A DNA stretch of 58,748 bases from Natronorubrum halalkaliphilum (GCF_009834785.1 NZ_WUYX01000036.1:1-58748), one strand, 5' to 3'; shown: positions 48,946-58,660, counted from the stretch's first letter. Notes: generated by a model from the letters alone, not told the origin. Made by a program: numbers and translations.

Positions 48946-50019
48946 TCAAAACTCCGTGACGACCTCGACGCCCTCGGTATCGTACTCGGTCATCGCCGCG
49001 AGCCGGTCCGAAACGGCCTCGAGCCCCACGCGTCGTGTGACCAGCCGTTCGGGCTCGAGCCGACCCGCCTCGATCATCCTGAGGAGTTCGTCGTAGCGCG
49101 ACGGCGGCATCCCCCGAGAGCCGACGACGGTAACGTCCCAGCGAGTCATTTCGTCGATCGGCAGCGAGACCTCACCCTTCTCGGCGGCTGTCGTCAGTCC
49201 GATCTGGACGTGGGTTCCCCGAATGCGGAGACAGTCGACGCTATTGCGGCAGGTCTCTGCACGCCCGAGCGCGTCGACGGAGACGTGTGCGCCGCTCTCG
49301 GTGACCGACTCGATTTCGGTCGGAACGGTCGTCTCTTCGCCCTCGAGTTCGGACGCATTGATCGTCTCCTCGGCACCGAGGTCGGCCGCCATCGCGAGCG
49401 GTTCCTCCCGGACGTCGACCGCGACCACGCGGCCGCCCAGGGCAGTCGCGATCTGGACGGCTGCCAGCCCGAGACCGCCACAGCCGTGGACGGCGACCCA
49501 ATCGCCAGCGTCGATATCGGCCCGGTGGGCCAGCGCGTGGAAGGCGGTGACGTATCGGCAGCCGAGTGCAGCGACGGCTTCCGCAGAGATGGCCTCGGAT
49601 AACGTCGCGGCGTTGAACGCCGCGTGGGGGACGTGGATCCGTTCGGCAAACGCGCCCGGGACGCTCGATTCGAACCCGAGGGCGTAGCCGTCTTCGCAGA
49701 CGTTACCGTACCCGTTGCGACACTGATAGCACGATCCCTCACCGAGGTTGAACGGGACGGCGACACGGTCGCCAACCTCGAGCGTGTCGACTCGGTCACC
49801 GACTCGAGCGACACGGCCCGCCGGCTCGTGGCCCAGAATCTGTCCGAGTGGGACCCGATCGTCGGCCCACTCGCCGTGGCCCTGCCAAGCGTGCCAATCG
49901 CTACGACAGATACCACAGGCCTCGACGTCGACGATAATTCCGTGAGGGTCGAGTTCCGGGTCCGGGACGGACTCGATCGACAGCGGTTCACCGTAGGCCT
50001 CGAGTACTGCAGCGCGCAT
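48946..50019 (-). CDS. Zinc-dependent alcohol dehydrogenase family protein
   Basis: This 357-residue medium-chain dehydrogenase has catalytic zinc ligands Cys38 (ACGICRSDWH) and His64-Glu65 (ILGHEPAG). The NAD-binding loop is VHGCGGLGLAAVQIA. The structural-zinc lobe reads EGSCYQCRNGYGNVCE: three Cys remain, and the first of the usual four is Glu. Substrate may be an alcohol or aldehyde; an aromatic aldehyde or alcohol is possible given the window. The gene is divergent from the metallo-beta-lactamase-fold gene with 107 bp between starts. Confidence 0.9.
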   Translation of the reverse strand: MRAAVLEAYGEPLSIESVPDPELDPHGIIVDVEACGICRSDWHAWQGHGEWADDRVPLGQILGHEPAGRVARVGDRVDTLEVGDRVAVPFNLGEGSCYQCRNGYGNVCEDGYALGFESSVPGAFAERIHVPHAAFNAATLSEAISAEAVAALGCRYVTAFHALAHRADIDAGDWVAVHGCGGLGLAAVQIATALGGRVVAVDVREEPLAMAADLGAEETINASELEGEETTVPTEIESVTESGAHVSVDALGRAETCRNSVDCLRIRGTHVQIGLTTAAEKGEVSLPIDEMTRWDVTVVGSRGMPPSRYDELLRMIEAGRLEPERLVTRRVGLEAVSDRLAAMTEYDTEGVEVVTEF

Positions 50020-50126
50020 ACCGGTGGCGACGAGCGCCGACGAGGTAACGTCTCCGGCGGTAGTCGGATGGAAGACGCCGGCCGAAAGCAGCTAGCCTTA
50101 TCGGAGAGGCCGTTCGATGGTTCGGT

Positions 50127-50861
50127 ATGCGTGTCACCTTTCTTGGAAGCGGCAGTGCGATGCCGACCGGCGACCGGTTTCAAACGGGGATCCTCGTCCA
50201 GGAAGACGGGCGAACGCTGCTCGTGGACTGTGGATCCGGCGTCCTCCACCGGCTCCAGCAATCGGGCGTCGGCTACGAAACCATCTCGACGGTCCTGTTG
50301 ACCCATCACCACCTGGACCACGTCGCCGATCTGCTCCCGCTGATGAAAGCCCGCTGGCTCGCCGGCGAGGAACACCTCGAGATCGTCGGCCCGCAGGGGA
50401 CGAAAGCGCTGGTCGACGACCTGCTCGGCGTCCACGAGTACATGCAGGGCAAACTCGAGTTGCAGGTCCGCGAAGTCGTCCCCGGCGAGTTCTCCGTTGC
50501 CGGGTTCGACGTCTCGGCCTACGAGACTCGACACTCGCTGCCGTGTCTGGCCTACCGGTTCGGCGATCTGTTCACGTTCAGCGGCGACAGCGAAGCCTTC
50601 GCGGGATTAGCAAACTTCGCCGAAGGCTCCGCCATCCTGGCTCACGACTGTTCGTTCCCGGACGACGTCGACGTCTCGAACCATCCCACGCCGGAGACGC
50701 TGGGGAAGGAACTGGCCGGCCGCGAAATCGGCCGCGTCTACCTGACTCATCTCTATCCGCACACGGAGGGACGCCACGACGAGATGCTCGAGTCGATCGG
50801 CGCACACTACGATGGCGACGTTCGGTTTGCCGAGGACCTGAAGACGATATCGGTCGAATAA
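50127..50861 (+). CDS. Metallo-beta-lactamase fold hydrolase (RNase Z-like)
   Basis: This 244-residue MBL-fold protein has MRVTFLGSGSAMPTGDRFQT at the N terminus and the dinuclear zinc motif THHHLDH (His60, His62, Asp64, His65). Later ligands lie in the His-bearing segments YETRHSLPCLAYR, ILAHDCSF and VYLTHLYPH. The N terminus resembles the RNase Z/ribonuclease BN branch, but the RNase Z exosite arm is missing. It is more likely a small-molecule hydrolase (arylsulfatase-like or cyclic-phosphate type). The ATG at 50127 is clear. Confidence 0.88.
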   Translation: MRVTFLGSGSAMPTGDRFQTGILVQEDGRTLLVDCGSGVLHRLQQSGVGYETISTVLLTHHHLDHVADLLPLMKARWLAGEEHLEIVGPQGTKALVDDLLGVHEYMQGKLELQVREVVPGEFSVAGFDVSAYETRHSLPCLAYRFGDLFTFSGDSEAFAGLANFAEGSAILAHDCSFPDDVDVSNHPTPETLGKELAGREIGRVYLTHLYPHTEGRHDEMLESIGAHYDGDVRFAEDLKTISVE

Positions 50862-51053
50862 CCGTCCGAATCGGTTGTTTACCGCACTGAAGGGCTGAAT
50901 TGCTCCCGATTGAGCGTCGCGTCTCTTGATAGTTATTTGTGATTTGTTCCCCTAGGTATCGCGTATCCGAACAGGTATATATCCAGAGTTTGTAGGATCA
51001 TAACAACAGATGACCCTCCCTGGCCAATCGCCGCAGTTCGACGGGGTGAGCTG

Positions 51054-54000
51054 ATGAGTCTGCCAAATCGCATTGCTGACCTCGTCACCGGACGATCCCG
51101 TAGCGTTATCGTCGTCCTCCTCCTGGCGACAGCGTTGGTCGGTGCAGGAATGCCGATGGTCGACGACGACTCGTCGCTCGATCAGTTCGAGACCGATTCC
51201 GACGAAGCCGTAGCGCTCGAGGATATCGACGATCGGTTCGGTGCCGACGACGACGACAATACGACGTCAGTACAGTTGATCGCCAGAGGCGATAACGTCA
51301 TCACACAGGAGTCGTTGATCGGATCGCTCGAGTTCCAGCAGGAAATTCGTGCAAACGAGTCCATCAACGCGACGCTCGTCGAAGACGATCCGATAACGGG
51401 CGTCGAGAACATCGTCGCGATCACCGCCATAAGCGAGGACCGTATCGACGACCTCGAGGAACGCGGCGAGGAACTCGAGGAACGCGAAGAGGAGCTCCAG
51501 GCGTGGGCCGACGACCTCGAGGAACGCGGCGATCTTCTCGAGCGACGGGGCGATCGTCTCGAGGAGCGAGGCTCGGATCTTAGCGATCGGGGCGATGCAC
51601 TCGAGGAGGATCAAGCGGAACTCGAGGCCCGTACCGGAACGCTCCAGACAGCGCTGAACGAAACGATGGCGCTGCAGGGCCAGTACCTCGAAGCCGAAGC
51701 GGAGGGCGACGAGGAAGAGCAGGAAGCGATCGAACAGGAGATCGAAGAGACGAGAGCGGCCGCGATCGAGAACGCTGACCTCGACGATGAGCAGGCGGCG
51801 ACGTTCACCGTCGCGGCGGAAGACCTCCGGACTCTCGTCGGATTGGAAGCCGCCTACGAACGAGTTCCCGAGATTACTGACGATCCGGAAGCACAGGGAA
51901 TTCTCGTCGAGACGCTAACGGAAACCCGACAGCTCGAGGAGACCGGGGAACCTGACGAAGCCTTCGAAACGCTGTGGGAGGAACGCGGTGCGGAAGCCGG
52001 TCTGACCGAACAACAGCAGGCCGAGTTCGAAGCCATCGCCGAAGACGTCCGCGACGGTCAGTCCGAACTCCAGCAAGTCGAGTCGATGGAACTCGAGGCG
52101 GCCTTCGAGGAGGCTTTCGAACTCGGTACGATGGGCGTCTTCGCCGAGGAATTCGCCGAACTGGAGGAACGCGGTGAGCAACTCGAGAGCGACGGCGAGA
52201 CGCTCGAAGAGACGGGCGACAGACTCGAGGAAGACGCCGACGAACTCGAGCAAGAGCAGGAGGAACTCGAGGACGCGTTCGATCAACTCGAAGCGGACGC
52301 CGAAGCGCTCGAGGAAGACCAGGAAGACCTCGAGGACGGCGTCGATCCGTCGCTCGAGGAACAGATCGAGAAACTCGAGGAGCTCGACGACGAAGCGTTC
52401 GAAGACGTCCTGACGGAGACGCTGTCGGAAGATGAGGGCGAAGATGCGCCCGCGCTCGGCTTCATGCCGACGGGTTACGATCCCGGATCGACCGAAGCCG
52501 ACGCCCGGATGACCATGATCAATCAGCATTCGGATGCGGGCGACATGGAGATGGGCGGTGAGAGCGATCCGGCCCTGGACAGTCAGCTCGATCTCCGCGA
52601 ACTTGCCGATCAAAACGATCAGGAGTACCTGGTCTTCGGTGCCGGTATCATCACCGATGAAATCGATCGATCGATGGGCGACAGCTTCGCGATCGTCGGA
52701 CCGCTGGCCCTGCTGTTCGTCGTCGTTGCGCTGACGATCGCTTACCGCGATCCGCTCGATATCATCCTGGGCGTCGGCGGGATCCTCGCCGTTCTGGTCT
52801 GGACGTTCGGCTTCATGGGCTGGGCGGGAATCGCGTTCAACCAGATGATGATCGCGGTTCCGGTCCTCCTGATCGGGCTCTCTATCGACTACGCGATACA
52901 CGTCTTCATGCGCCACCGCGAGCAACGCGAAGCGGACGGTGTGTCGAGCACTGTCCGCGGTTCGATGACGATCGCACTGGCGGGTGTCGGCGTCGCCCTC
53001 ATCTGGGTGACGGCGACGACGGCTATCGGCTTCCTCGCGAACCTTGTGAGTCCGATCCCTCCAATTCAGGAGTTCGGTATCGCCAGCTCCGTCGGCATCA
53101 TCTCGACGCTGATCATCTTCGGCGGACTGATTCCTGCCCTCAAGGTCGAGATTGACACGTTCCTCGAGTCCCGCGGGTGGGACCGACGCAAGCGCGCGTT
53201 CGGCACCGGAGGCGGGCGATTCAGCAGCGTGCTTACTGCCGGATCGACCGCGGCCCGGCGGATTCCGCTCGTGATCATCGTCGCAACGGTGCTGCTGACC
53301 GCCGGTGGCCTTTACGGCGCGAGTCAAGTCGACACCAGTTTCGAGGAGGAAGATTTCCTCGCCGACAGCCCGCCAGAATGGACGCAAAACCTCCCCGGCG
53401 GGATGGCTCCTGGCGAGTACCGCGCCGCTGACGATCTGGAGTTCGTCAACGAGAACTTCCAGCGCGAGGACTCGCAAGCCCAGATCCTCATAGAGGGTGA
53501 TATCACCCACGACGACACCTTACACCGATTCTCGGACGCGCAGGACGAGGCCGCCGAGGCCGACGTCGTCTACACCCTCCCGAACGGCGATGCCGACGTC
53601 GAAGGACCGCTTACGGTCATGGAGGAGACGGCAGCCGAGAACGAATCGTTCAACGAGTCGTTCACCGCTGCCGATACGACCGGCGACGATATCCCCGATC
53701 AGGACATCGAGGCGCTCTACGACGAACTGTTCGAAGTCGACGAAGACAGAGCGAGCACAGTCGTACACCGCACCGAGGACGGCGACTACGAGTCGGCCCG
53801 GCTGATCATCGGCATTCAGGGCGACGCAGGGTTCGACGCAACGACCGACGAAATACGCGAAATTGCCGGGACGATCGACGTTAGCGGTACGGGCGATCAG
53901 CGCAACCTCGACGCCGGAGCGGGCGAACTGAACGCGATCGCAACCGGAGATCCGATCGTCAACTACATCGTCGAACAGGACCTGCTCGATACGGTCCTCC

Positions 54001-54608
54001 AGAGCCTCATGATCACGCTCGTCGCCGTCTTTGCCTTCCTGACGGTGGCCTACTGGCTCACCGGTAACGGCGCGGCGCTCGGCACGGTGACCCTGCTGCC
54101 GGTTGCGTTCGCCGTCAGCTGGATTCTCGGGACGATGTACCTGCTCGGCATCCCGTTCAACGTGATGACCGGAATGATCACCAGTCTCACGATCGGACTC
54201 GGAATCGCCTACAGTATCCACATCAGCGCCCGCTACACGCTCGAACTCGAGCGCCAGGGTAATGCCTGGTCGGCGATGCAGACGACCGTCACCGGTACCG
54301 GGGGCGCGTTGCTGGGCAGTGCCGCCACGACCGTCGGCGGATTCGGAACGCTGGTCTTCGCGATTCTGCCGGCGCTCCAGCAGTTCGGCTTCATCACCGG
54401 GCTGACGATCATCTACTCGTTCCTCGCGAGTGTCATCGTCCTTCCGTCGCTGCTGATCCTCTGGACGCGGTACTTCGGCCCGGACGTCTCCTTCGACACG
54501 TCGGGGACGACTAGCCCGGCCGCGACGGCGAGCGACGGCGGCCGGACGACCGAAACAGGGATGGGCGCGGACGACACTACCGACGAGTCACGAGGGAACG
54601 ACGAGTGA
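51054..54608 (+). CDS. RND superfamily (MMPL-type) exporter with coiled-coil insertion
   Basis: This 1184-residue membrane protein consists of two RND halves. TM1 is at about 16-35. The first outer loop is very long (about 36-540) and contains two Glu-rich heptad regions (128-195, with repeated LEERG units, and 368-448). TM2-TM6 begin near 545 (PLALLFVVVALTIA, then GLSIDYAIHVFMRHREQREA). The second half starts at about 740 (RIPLVIIVATVLLTAGGLYG) and ends with TMs after 980, including GLGIAYSIHISARYTLELER. Such proteins export lipids or hydrophobic compounds using the ion gradient. The 3' end overlaps the TrmB regulator gene (GTGA), so the two are co-expressed. Confidence 0.9.
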   Translation: MSLPNRIADLVTGRSRSVIVVLLLATALVGAGMPMVDDDSSLDQFETDSDEAVALEDIDDRFGADDDDNTTSVQLIARGDNVITQESLIGSLEFQQEIRANESINATLVEDDPITGVENIVAITAISEDRIDDLEERGEELEEREEELQAWADDLEERGDLLERRGDRLEERGSDLSDRGDALEEDQAELEARTGTLQTALNETMALQGQYLEAEAEGDEEEQEAIEQEIEETRAAAIENADLDDEQAATFTVAAEDLRTLVGLEAAYERVPEITDDPEAQGILVETLTETRQLEETGEPDEAFETLWEERGAEAGLTEQQQAEFEAIAEDVRDGQSELQQVESMELEAAFEEAFELGTMGVFAEEFAELEERGEQLESDGETLEETGDRLEEDADELEQEQEELEDAFDQLEADAEALEEDQEDLEDGVDPSLEEQIEKLEELDDEAFEDVLTETLSEDEGEDAPALGFMPTGYDPGSTEADARMTMINQHSDAGDMEMGGESDPALDSQLDLRELADQNDQEYLVFGAGIITDEIDRSMGDSFAIVGPLALLFVVVALTIAYRDPLDIILGVGGILAVLVWTFGFMGWAGIAFNQMMIAVPVLLIGLSIDYAIHVFMRHREQREADGVSSTVRGSMTIALAGVGVALIWVTATTAIGFLANLVSPIPPIQEFGIASSVGIISTLIIFGGLIPALKVEIDTFLESRGWDRRKRAFGTGGGRFSSVLTAGSTAARRIPLVIIVATVLLTAGGLYGASQVDTSFEEEDFLADSPPEWTQNLPGGMAPGEYRAADDLEFVNENFQREDSQAQILIEGDITHDDTLHRFSDAQDEAAEADVVYTLPNGDADVEGPLTVMEETAAENESFNESFTAADTTGDDIPDQDIEALYDELFEVDEDRASTVVHRTEDGDYESARLIIGIQGDAGFDATTDEIREIAGTIDVSGTGDQRNLDAGAGELNAIATGDPIVNYIVEQDLLDTVLQSLMITLVAVFAFLTVAYWLTGNGAALGTVTLLPVAFAVSWILGTMYLLGIPFNVMTGMITSLTIGLGIAYSIHISARYTLELERQGNAWSAMQTTVTGTGGALLGSAATTVGGFGTLVFAILPALQQFGFITGLTIIYSFLASVIVLPSLLILWTRYFGPDVSFDTSGTTSPAATASDGGRTTETGMGADDTTDESRGNDE

Positions 54609-55384
54609 CAAACGACGAAAGCGAAGCCGTCGACGCGTTCGAGCGACTCGGCCTCACCAGCTACGAGGCGAAGGTGTTCATCGCACTCCACCGACTCGGC
54701 TCCGGGACCGCACGCGACGTCGCCAGCGTGACCGACGTGCCTCGCTCGCAGGTGTACAGCGTCGCCGAGAGCCTCGAGGATCGCGGGTTGGTCGAAGTCC
54801 AGCAGTCGAGTCCGATTCGCTACCGACCGGTGAGCATCGAGGAAGCACAGCAGACGCTCGAACAGCGCTTCCAGCACGAGCGGGAACGGGCGTTCGATTA
54901 CGTCGAAACCGTCAGACGAGACTCGGAAACCGAAGAGACACAAGAAGACATCTGGACGATCCGGGGTAGCGACCGTGTCGACGACCGCGTCGTCGAACTG
55001 CTCTCGCAAGCCGACGAACGGTTCATCTTCGGAACGCGACTCCCGGAACTCGTCACGGAATCGATCGAACGGACGATCAAGGAACGAGCGGAAGCCGGCG
55101 TCTCGGCCCTCGTTATCAGCCGTAGCGACGACATTCGGGCAAAATTCAGCGACGTCGACGGCGTCAGAACGGAGTCACCGCCGCGCTTTCGCCAGGACGA
55201 CCAGCGGTCGGGTCGGATCGTCACCGCCGACGACGACAGCATCCTGTTGAGCGTTATCGACGACGGCGGCTGCGAGACCGCGATCTGGAGTTCGGACTCG
55301 CTGTTCGCGAACGTGTTGATCCAGTTGCTCGAGGCGAACGACGAGTTACAACCCAGCCCTGAACCGGAACCCGAACCCGAGTAA
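54605..55384 (+). CDS. TrmB family transcriptional regulator
   Basis: This 259-residue protein has a TrmB-type N-terminal winged helix (residues about 10-80: FERLGLTSYEAKVFIALHRL, then SGTARDVASVTDVPRSQVYS and LEDRGLVEVQ) and a C-terminal PLD-like/sugar-sensor-type domain. It starts with GTG inside the stop of the RND gene (GTGA), so it is translationally coupled and most likely regulates that exporter. The last residues are Pro-Glu repeats. Confidence 0.9.
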   Translation: MTNDESEAVDAFERLGLTSYEAKVFIALHRLGSGTARDVASVTDVPRSQVYSVAESLEDRGLVEVQQSSPIRYRPVSIEEAQQTLEQRFQHERERAFDYVETVRRDSETEETQEDIWTIRGSDRVDDRVVELLSQADERFIFGTRLPELVTESIERTIKERAEAGVSALVISRSDDIRAKFSDVDGVRTESPPRFRQDDQRSGRIVTADDDSILLSVIDDGGCETAIWSSDSLFANVLIQLLEANDELQPSPEPEPEPE

Positions 55385-55403
55385 TCAGTCTCCCTCGAGA
55401 CGC

Positions 55404-56471
55404 CTACTCGAGTCGATAGCGCAACAGCGCCGCGATGCCGCCGAGATTCGACAGCTGTTGTCCCGGGGGAAACTCGCTCGAGAAGACCGTTACGTCGCCG
55501 CCCTTTTGTTCCGCCGTCCGGACGATGTCGTCGACGTTGATCGCCCACTCGCCGTCGGGACCGCGTTCCTGACGCAGTCGGTCATCGAGTACGAGCAGCC
55601 GTTCGATCGCACCGAACTCGGCGGCCTGCTTGACTTGCTCTGGACCGTAGGCGGCTTTCGCACCCTCCGCGATACGGCGGGTGAGTTCGTCGATGTACTC
55701 GGCCTCGCTTTCGATACGGGTCTCCTGTTGAACGTCGGCGACGGCGCCGCGTTTGAGTACTTCGTGAACGCCGCGGTCGCCGACGCTGGCCGTATCGACC
55801 ATCGTGATCTTTTCGGCGACCGCCGGTTCGTTCTGCTCGATGTACTTGTAGGCGTCCTGTTTCGTAAAGCCGGGTCCGGCGAGGATGATCGCGTCGGCAT
55901 CTTGCCGTTTGAGGACGGTTGCGAGCTCCGAAAACAGCTCCGAGCGCCCGCGGGCGTACTCGCCTTTGCCGGTCGTCCCGGTGATCGTCGCCCGCTCTTC
56001 GGTGCCGTACTGGGCGACCGTGTGAACGTGAGCCTGGCCCTCCTCGACGGTCGCGATGGCGACGTCCGGGTTCTCGGTGGCCTCCTCGGCTTCCTCCAGA
56101 CGGGCCTCTTGATCCGGTTTGAAGTACTTCTCGATCGAGAGTTCCTCGCGTTCCTCGACGTTCAGCGTGTGGTGAAAGCCGAGCTGGTCCTCGCGCGAAC
56201 AGGCGACGATTTCGCCGCCGACTCGCAGCCGGTTCGCGAACTTGTGGAACTCGATATCGTCGACGGCGATGGCGACCCACATCGGTTCGCGCTCGCCGCC
56301 CGTATCGCGCATCTGGTCGTCGTTGCGCTGGATCCGTCGGGTCGTATCGCCCGCGACGCGGTCGCCGGGCTCGAGGACGTACTGCAGGTGCCAGAGATCG
56401 TCGACGCTCTCGGGGACGACGGTCACCCGTTCGCGTCCGCCCTCGATCCGCTCCCGGTCTTTGATCTGCAT
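55404..56471 (-). CDS. pelA: mRNA surveillance protein pelota
   Basis: This 355-residue archaeal Pelota/Dom34 homologue binds the ribosomal A site with aEF1A or ABCE1 to rescue stalled ribosomes. Domain 1 (about 1-130) begins [20 protein letters not shown]. The central eRF1_2-like domain includes [18 protein letters not shown]. The C-terminal domain has [12 protein letters not shown] and ends [20 protein letters not shown], a Pelota hallmark. The eRF1 GGQ motif is absent, as expected. The ATG at 56471 is chosen from the family N terminus; the open frame upstream is unrelated. Confidence 0.94.
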   Translation of the reverse strand: MQIKDRERIEGGRERVTVVPESVDDLWHLQYVLEPGDRVAGDTTRRIQRNDDQMRDTGGEREPMWVAIAVDDIEFHKFANRLRVGGEIVACSREDQLGFHHTLNVEEREELSIEKYFKPDQEARLEEAEEATENPDVAIATVEEGQAHVHTVAQYGTEERATITGTTGKGEYARGRSELFSELATVLKRQDADAIILAGPGFTKQDAYKYIEQNEPAVAEKITMVDTASVGDRGVHEVLKRGAVADVQQETRIESEAEYIDELTRRIAEGAKAAYGPEQVKQAAEFGAIERLLVLDDRLRQERGPDGEWAINVDDIVRTAEQKGGDVTVFSSEFPPGQQLSNLGGIAALLRYRLE

Positions 56472-56696
56472 GGGCGTGGGTTCGGGTGGTATCGGTAAGT
56501 GAGCTGCGATCCCTCGAGCGACCAGGGCCCGCTCGAACTGGTCACTTGCGATTCGAACGGTCCGTGCTCGAGGCGTCTCAATCGCGATGACGATTGGTTC
56601 TCGGAAAGGGACCGCATCGAAATCCCGTAACCAAGTTTGGTACCGGATAGCATAGTTAGGGACGCACGATATCCCCATAGCGAGCCAACGTATCGT

Positions 56697-57224
56697 ATGA
56701 AACTCGCACACGTTCAGCTCTTCGAGGACTTCGGCACCCGATCGCTCGCGATCCACGCAGTCATGGTCCTCGCGTTCGCCAACGCCGTGTTCGCGGGCCT
56801 GTTCGTCTCGGGACAACTGGGTCTCGTCTCGTTTGTCGCGTTGCTTAATTTCACCGCCGGCCTGTGGGTCGCCCACTCGATTCACTCGCTCGGAAACGCC
56901 TCGAGCGACGACGAGTACAACGGCGTCCTGAACGAACTGCTCGAGACCGGTACCGACGGATCGAGTTCGGGACTCGATACCGGTCGTTTCGGTCGCCTGC
57001 TCGCCCTGATCGGGGCCGTGACCGCAGTGGCGTTACTGACCTCGGCACAGGTCCTCCCGGGCGCCGTGTTCCCCGTCGCCATCGTCGCCGTCGGCAGCAT
57101 CGCCGTCGTGACGGCGATCACCGGCTTCCTGATCGCCCTTGGCGCATCCTACGACGAGTCGGAAGCGTACTGGACCGGCGAAGTCGACCGCCATCAGCAG
57201 CCGGAACTCGAGGAACAATCGTAA
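56697..57224 (+). CDS. Four-helix conserved membrane protein
   Basis: This 175-residue protein has four predicted membrane helices in two pairs (about 18-40, 42-65, 100-122 and 127-150). A 30-residue cytoplasmic or outer loop carries Ser/Asp-rich sequence, and the acidic tail ends [13 protein letters not shown]. The start at 56697 ([20 protein letters not shown]) fits an amphipathic N terminus. I do not recognise the family. It is divergent from pelA. Confidence 0.7.
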   Translation: MKLAHVQLFEDFGTRSLAIHAVMVLAFANAVFAGLFVSGQLGLVSFVALLNFTAGLWVAHSIHSLGNASSDDEYNGVLNELLETGTDGSSSGLDTGRFGRLLALIGAVTAVALLTSAQVLPGAVFPVAIVAVGSIAVVTAITGFLIALGASYDESEAYWTGEVDRHQQPELEEQS

Positions 57225-57246
57225 ACCGCCTCGGAGTCGAGTGGTT

Positions 57247-57293
57247 CGAGACGCCGAAGGCGTCTCGTCGTCAAGCGAAACCTTCGGTTTCGC
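57247..57293. terminator. Two consecutive perfect hairpins
   Basis: CGAGACGCC-GAA-GGCGTCTCG (57247-57267) and GCGAAACC-TTC-GGTTTCGC (57275-57293) are perfect stems of 9 and 8 bp with 3-nt loops. They start 22 nt after the stop codon of the membrane protein gene. They may act as a terminator or mRNA 3'-end stabiliser. Similar paired stem-loops are frequent in haloarchaeal intergenic DNA. Confidence 0.5.
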
Positions 57294-57455
57294 GGACCTC
57301 GCGAAGCGAAACTCCGCTCAGCCGGGGAAACCGTTGATTTCCGTACGACCTCGGGGCATTCGGCCTACTCCGCCTGTAGACCCGACTACTATTCAGATCC
57401 ACCAGACACCTGCAAGCCACCACTGTTTATCGATGGCAGCCGTCGAGCATACACT

Positions 57456-57656
57456 ATGGCTGCGACACAAGACCGATCGAAACTGCTGAAGAACGCTGGA
57501 GTTGTCACGACGGCTATCGACGGCATCATGGAATTCTCCAAGGGGCGCCGAAAGAGCGGACTACTGTTGCTCGGCGCGGCCGCCGTTTCGTCGCGGATCC
57601 CCGGCTTCGGAACGGCGGCGTCTGTGCTCCTGCGAGCGTACCGACGGCTCCGATAG
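57456..57656 (+). CDS. Small conserved haloarchaeal protein
   Basis: This 66-residue basic protein contains one hydrophobic stretch (GLLLLGAAAVSSRIPGFGTA, about 35-54) between basic segments (FSKGRRKSG and RAYRRLR), suggesting membrane association. An AT-containing tract TGTTTATCG (57424-57432) lies about 28 nt upstream of the ATG and fits a leaderless promoter. No function can be assigned. Confidence 0.6.
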   Translation: MAATQDRSKLLKNAGVVTTAIDGIMEFSKGRRKSGLLLLGAAAVSSRIPGFGTAASVLLRAYRRLR

Positions 57657-57691
57657 CTCTGAACGGGAGGACGAACGTTGACCGACTACTC

Positions 57692-58123
57692 CTAGTCTCG
57701 GAGTCGCTCGAGGACGTCTTCGGCGTTTTCGACGGCCTGTGCTTTCTTCGCCGGGTAGGCTTCGACCTTCCCGCGGAAGGTAATCCCATCGCCCAGTCGA
57801 ATTGTCCCTGAGAAGGCGGCTTGTTTGTCCAGTCGCAAGAACAGTTCGGTGTTCTCCGTCACCCGCTCGTCGAGTTCGCCGATTAGTTCGTCGAACGACT
57901 CGAGGTCGGCGAGTCGCGAGAGGACGTGACGAACGTCGTCGGCCTTCTCGACGCGCGCAGAGAGGACGAGGATGCGGTCGCCGTAGTGGCCTTCGCTCTC
58001 GACGCGCTCGATTTCGAACTCCTCGGGCAGGAAGGTTCGAAGCGCCTCTTCGACGCGTTTCTCGTCTTCGGTGGCGTAGCAAAACGTGCGTAAATCGACG
58101 TAGTGAAGCGGGATCTGTGGCAT
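57692..58123 (-). CDS. RNA-binding protein, COG1325 type (exosome-associated)
   Basis: This 143-residue protein is of the archaeal family described as an exosome-related RNA-binding protein with a dsRBD-like fold. It begins IPLHYVDLRTFCYATEDEKR, continues VEEALRTFLPEEFEIERVES, and ends AFSGTIRLGDGITFRGKVEA with a C-terminal helix. It should act in cytoplasmic RNA metabolism; the target is not known. The ATG at 58123 begins four residues before the first strand. Confidence 0.88.
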   Translation of the reverse strand: MPQIPLHYVDLRTFCYATEDEKRVEEALRTFLPEEFEIERVESEGHYGDRILVLSARVEKADDVRHVLSRLADLESFDELIGELDERVTENTELFLRLDKQAAFSGTIRLGDGITFRGKVEAYPAKKAQAVENAEDVLERLRD

Positions 58124-58189
58124 CTACAGTCTGGGTGTGATACGATAGCGGTTCGAGTGGCTGGGTCGACGGTCGATCCAGCGGCTCGT

Positions 58190-58411
58190 TTATTCGTCGT
58201 CTTCGGTTTCAGCTTCGACGTCTTCGTCGGTATCGTCGGCTTCCTCGAGGGCATCCTCGGGAACGCCGGCCTCCTGACCCTCCTCGAAGCTGATGGTGTA
58301 GGTGACGTCACCGAACATCGATTCCATCGTCTGGGTGATCGTTCCCGTCTCGCCGTCGAACTCGCTGTGCTCGTCGTGCAGGACGACGCGGTCGTCTTTC
58401 TCGAAGCTCAT
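58190..58411 (-). CDS. Small DUF1918-like SH3-barrel protein
   Basis: This 73-residue protein has an SH3-like beta-barrel of the kind annotated DUF1918: DDRVVLHDEHSEFDGETGTI, then TQTMESMFGDVTYTISFEEG and EAGVPEDALEE. It is followed by an acidic tail of about 15 residues. It may bind nucleic acid or protein. The ATG at 58411 gives the family N terminus MSFEKDD. It lies 66 bp upstream of the RNA-binding protein gene on the same strand and may be in one transcript with it. Confidence 0.8.
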   Translation of the reverse strand: MSFEKDDRVVLHDEHSEFDGETGTITQTMESMFGDVTYTISFEEGQEAGVPEDALEEADDTDEDVEAETEDDE

Positions 58412-58592
58412 AGTCGATGATTCCCCGTCTGCGTGTAAAAAGGGACTGATTCGCCCCAATGCCGGTTAGCAACTCCGGTGACCCCACCGTTGTGACGCGA
58501 AACGGGCACACGGACGCTTGTCCCGGTCCTGTTATCGATTGCCGCTGGAGTTCGCTCGCTCGTTCTCCCACTTGTATCCGGGTCGGCAACGA

Positions 58593-58660
58593 CTGATACG
58601 GTTCACTGTAGTCAATTACCGCCGATCGCCGACCCCGTTCTGGCGATCGGCGATAAATAG
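58593..58660. repeat. Palindromic intergenic element, copy B
   Basis: The left arm CTGATACGGTTCACTGTAGT is close to the outer arms of copies A and C2. The inner stem GCCGATCGCC (58621-58630) and GGCGATCGGC (58642-58651) differs from copy A's stem by one base. The right arm has drifted after GATAAATAGTTATGAG. It lies beyond the 3' end of the partial frame at the right edge. Confidence 0.7.
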
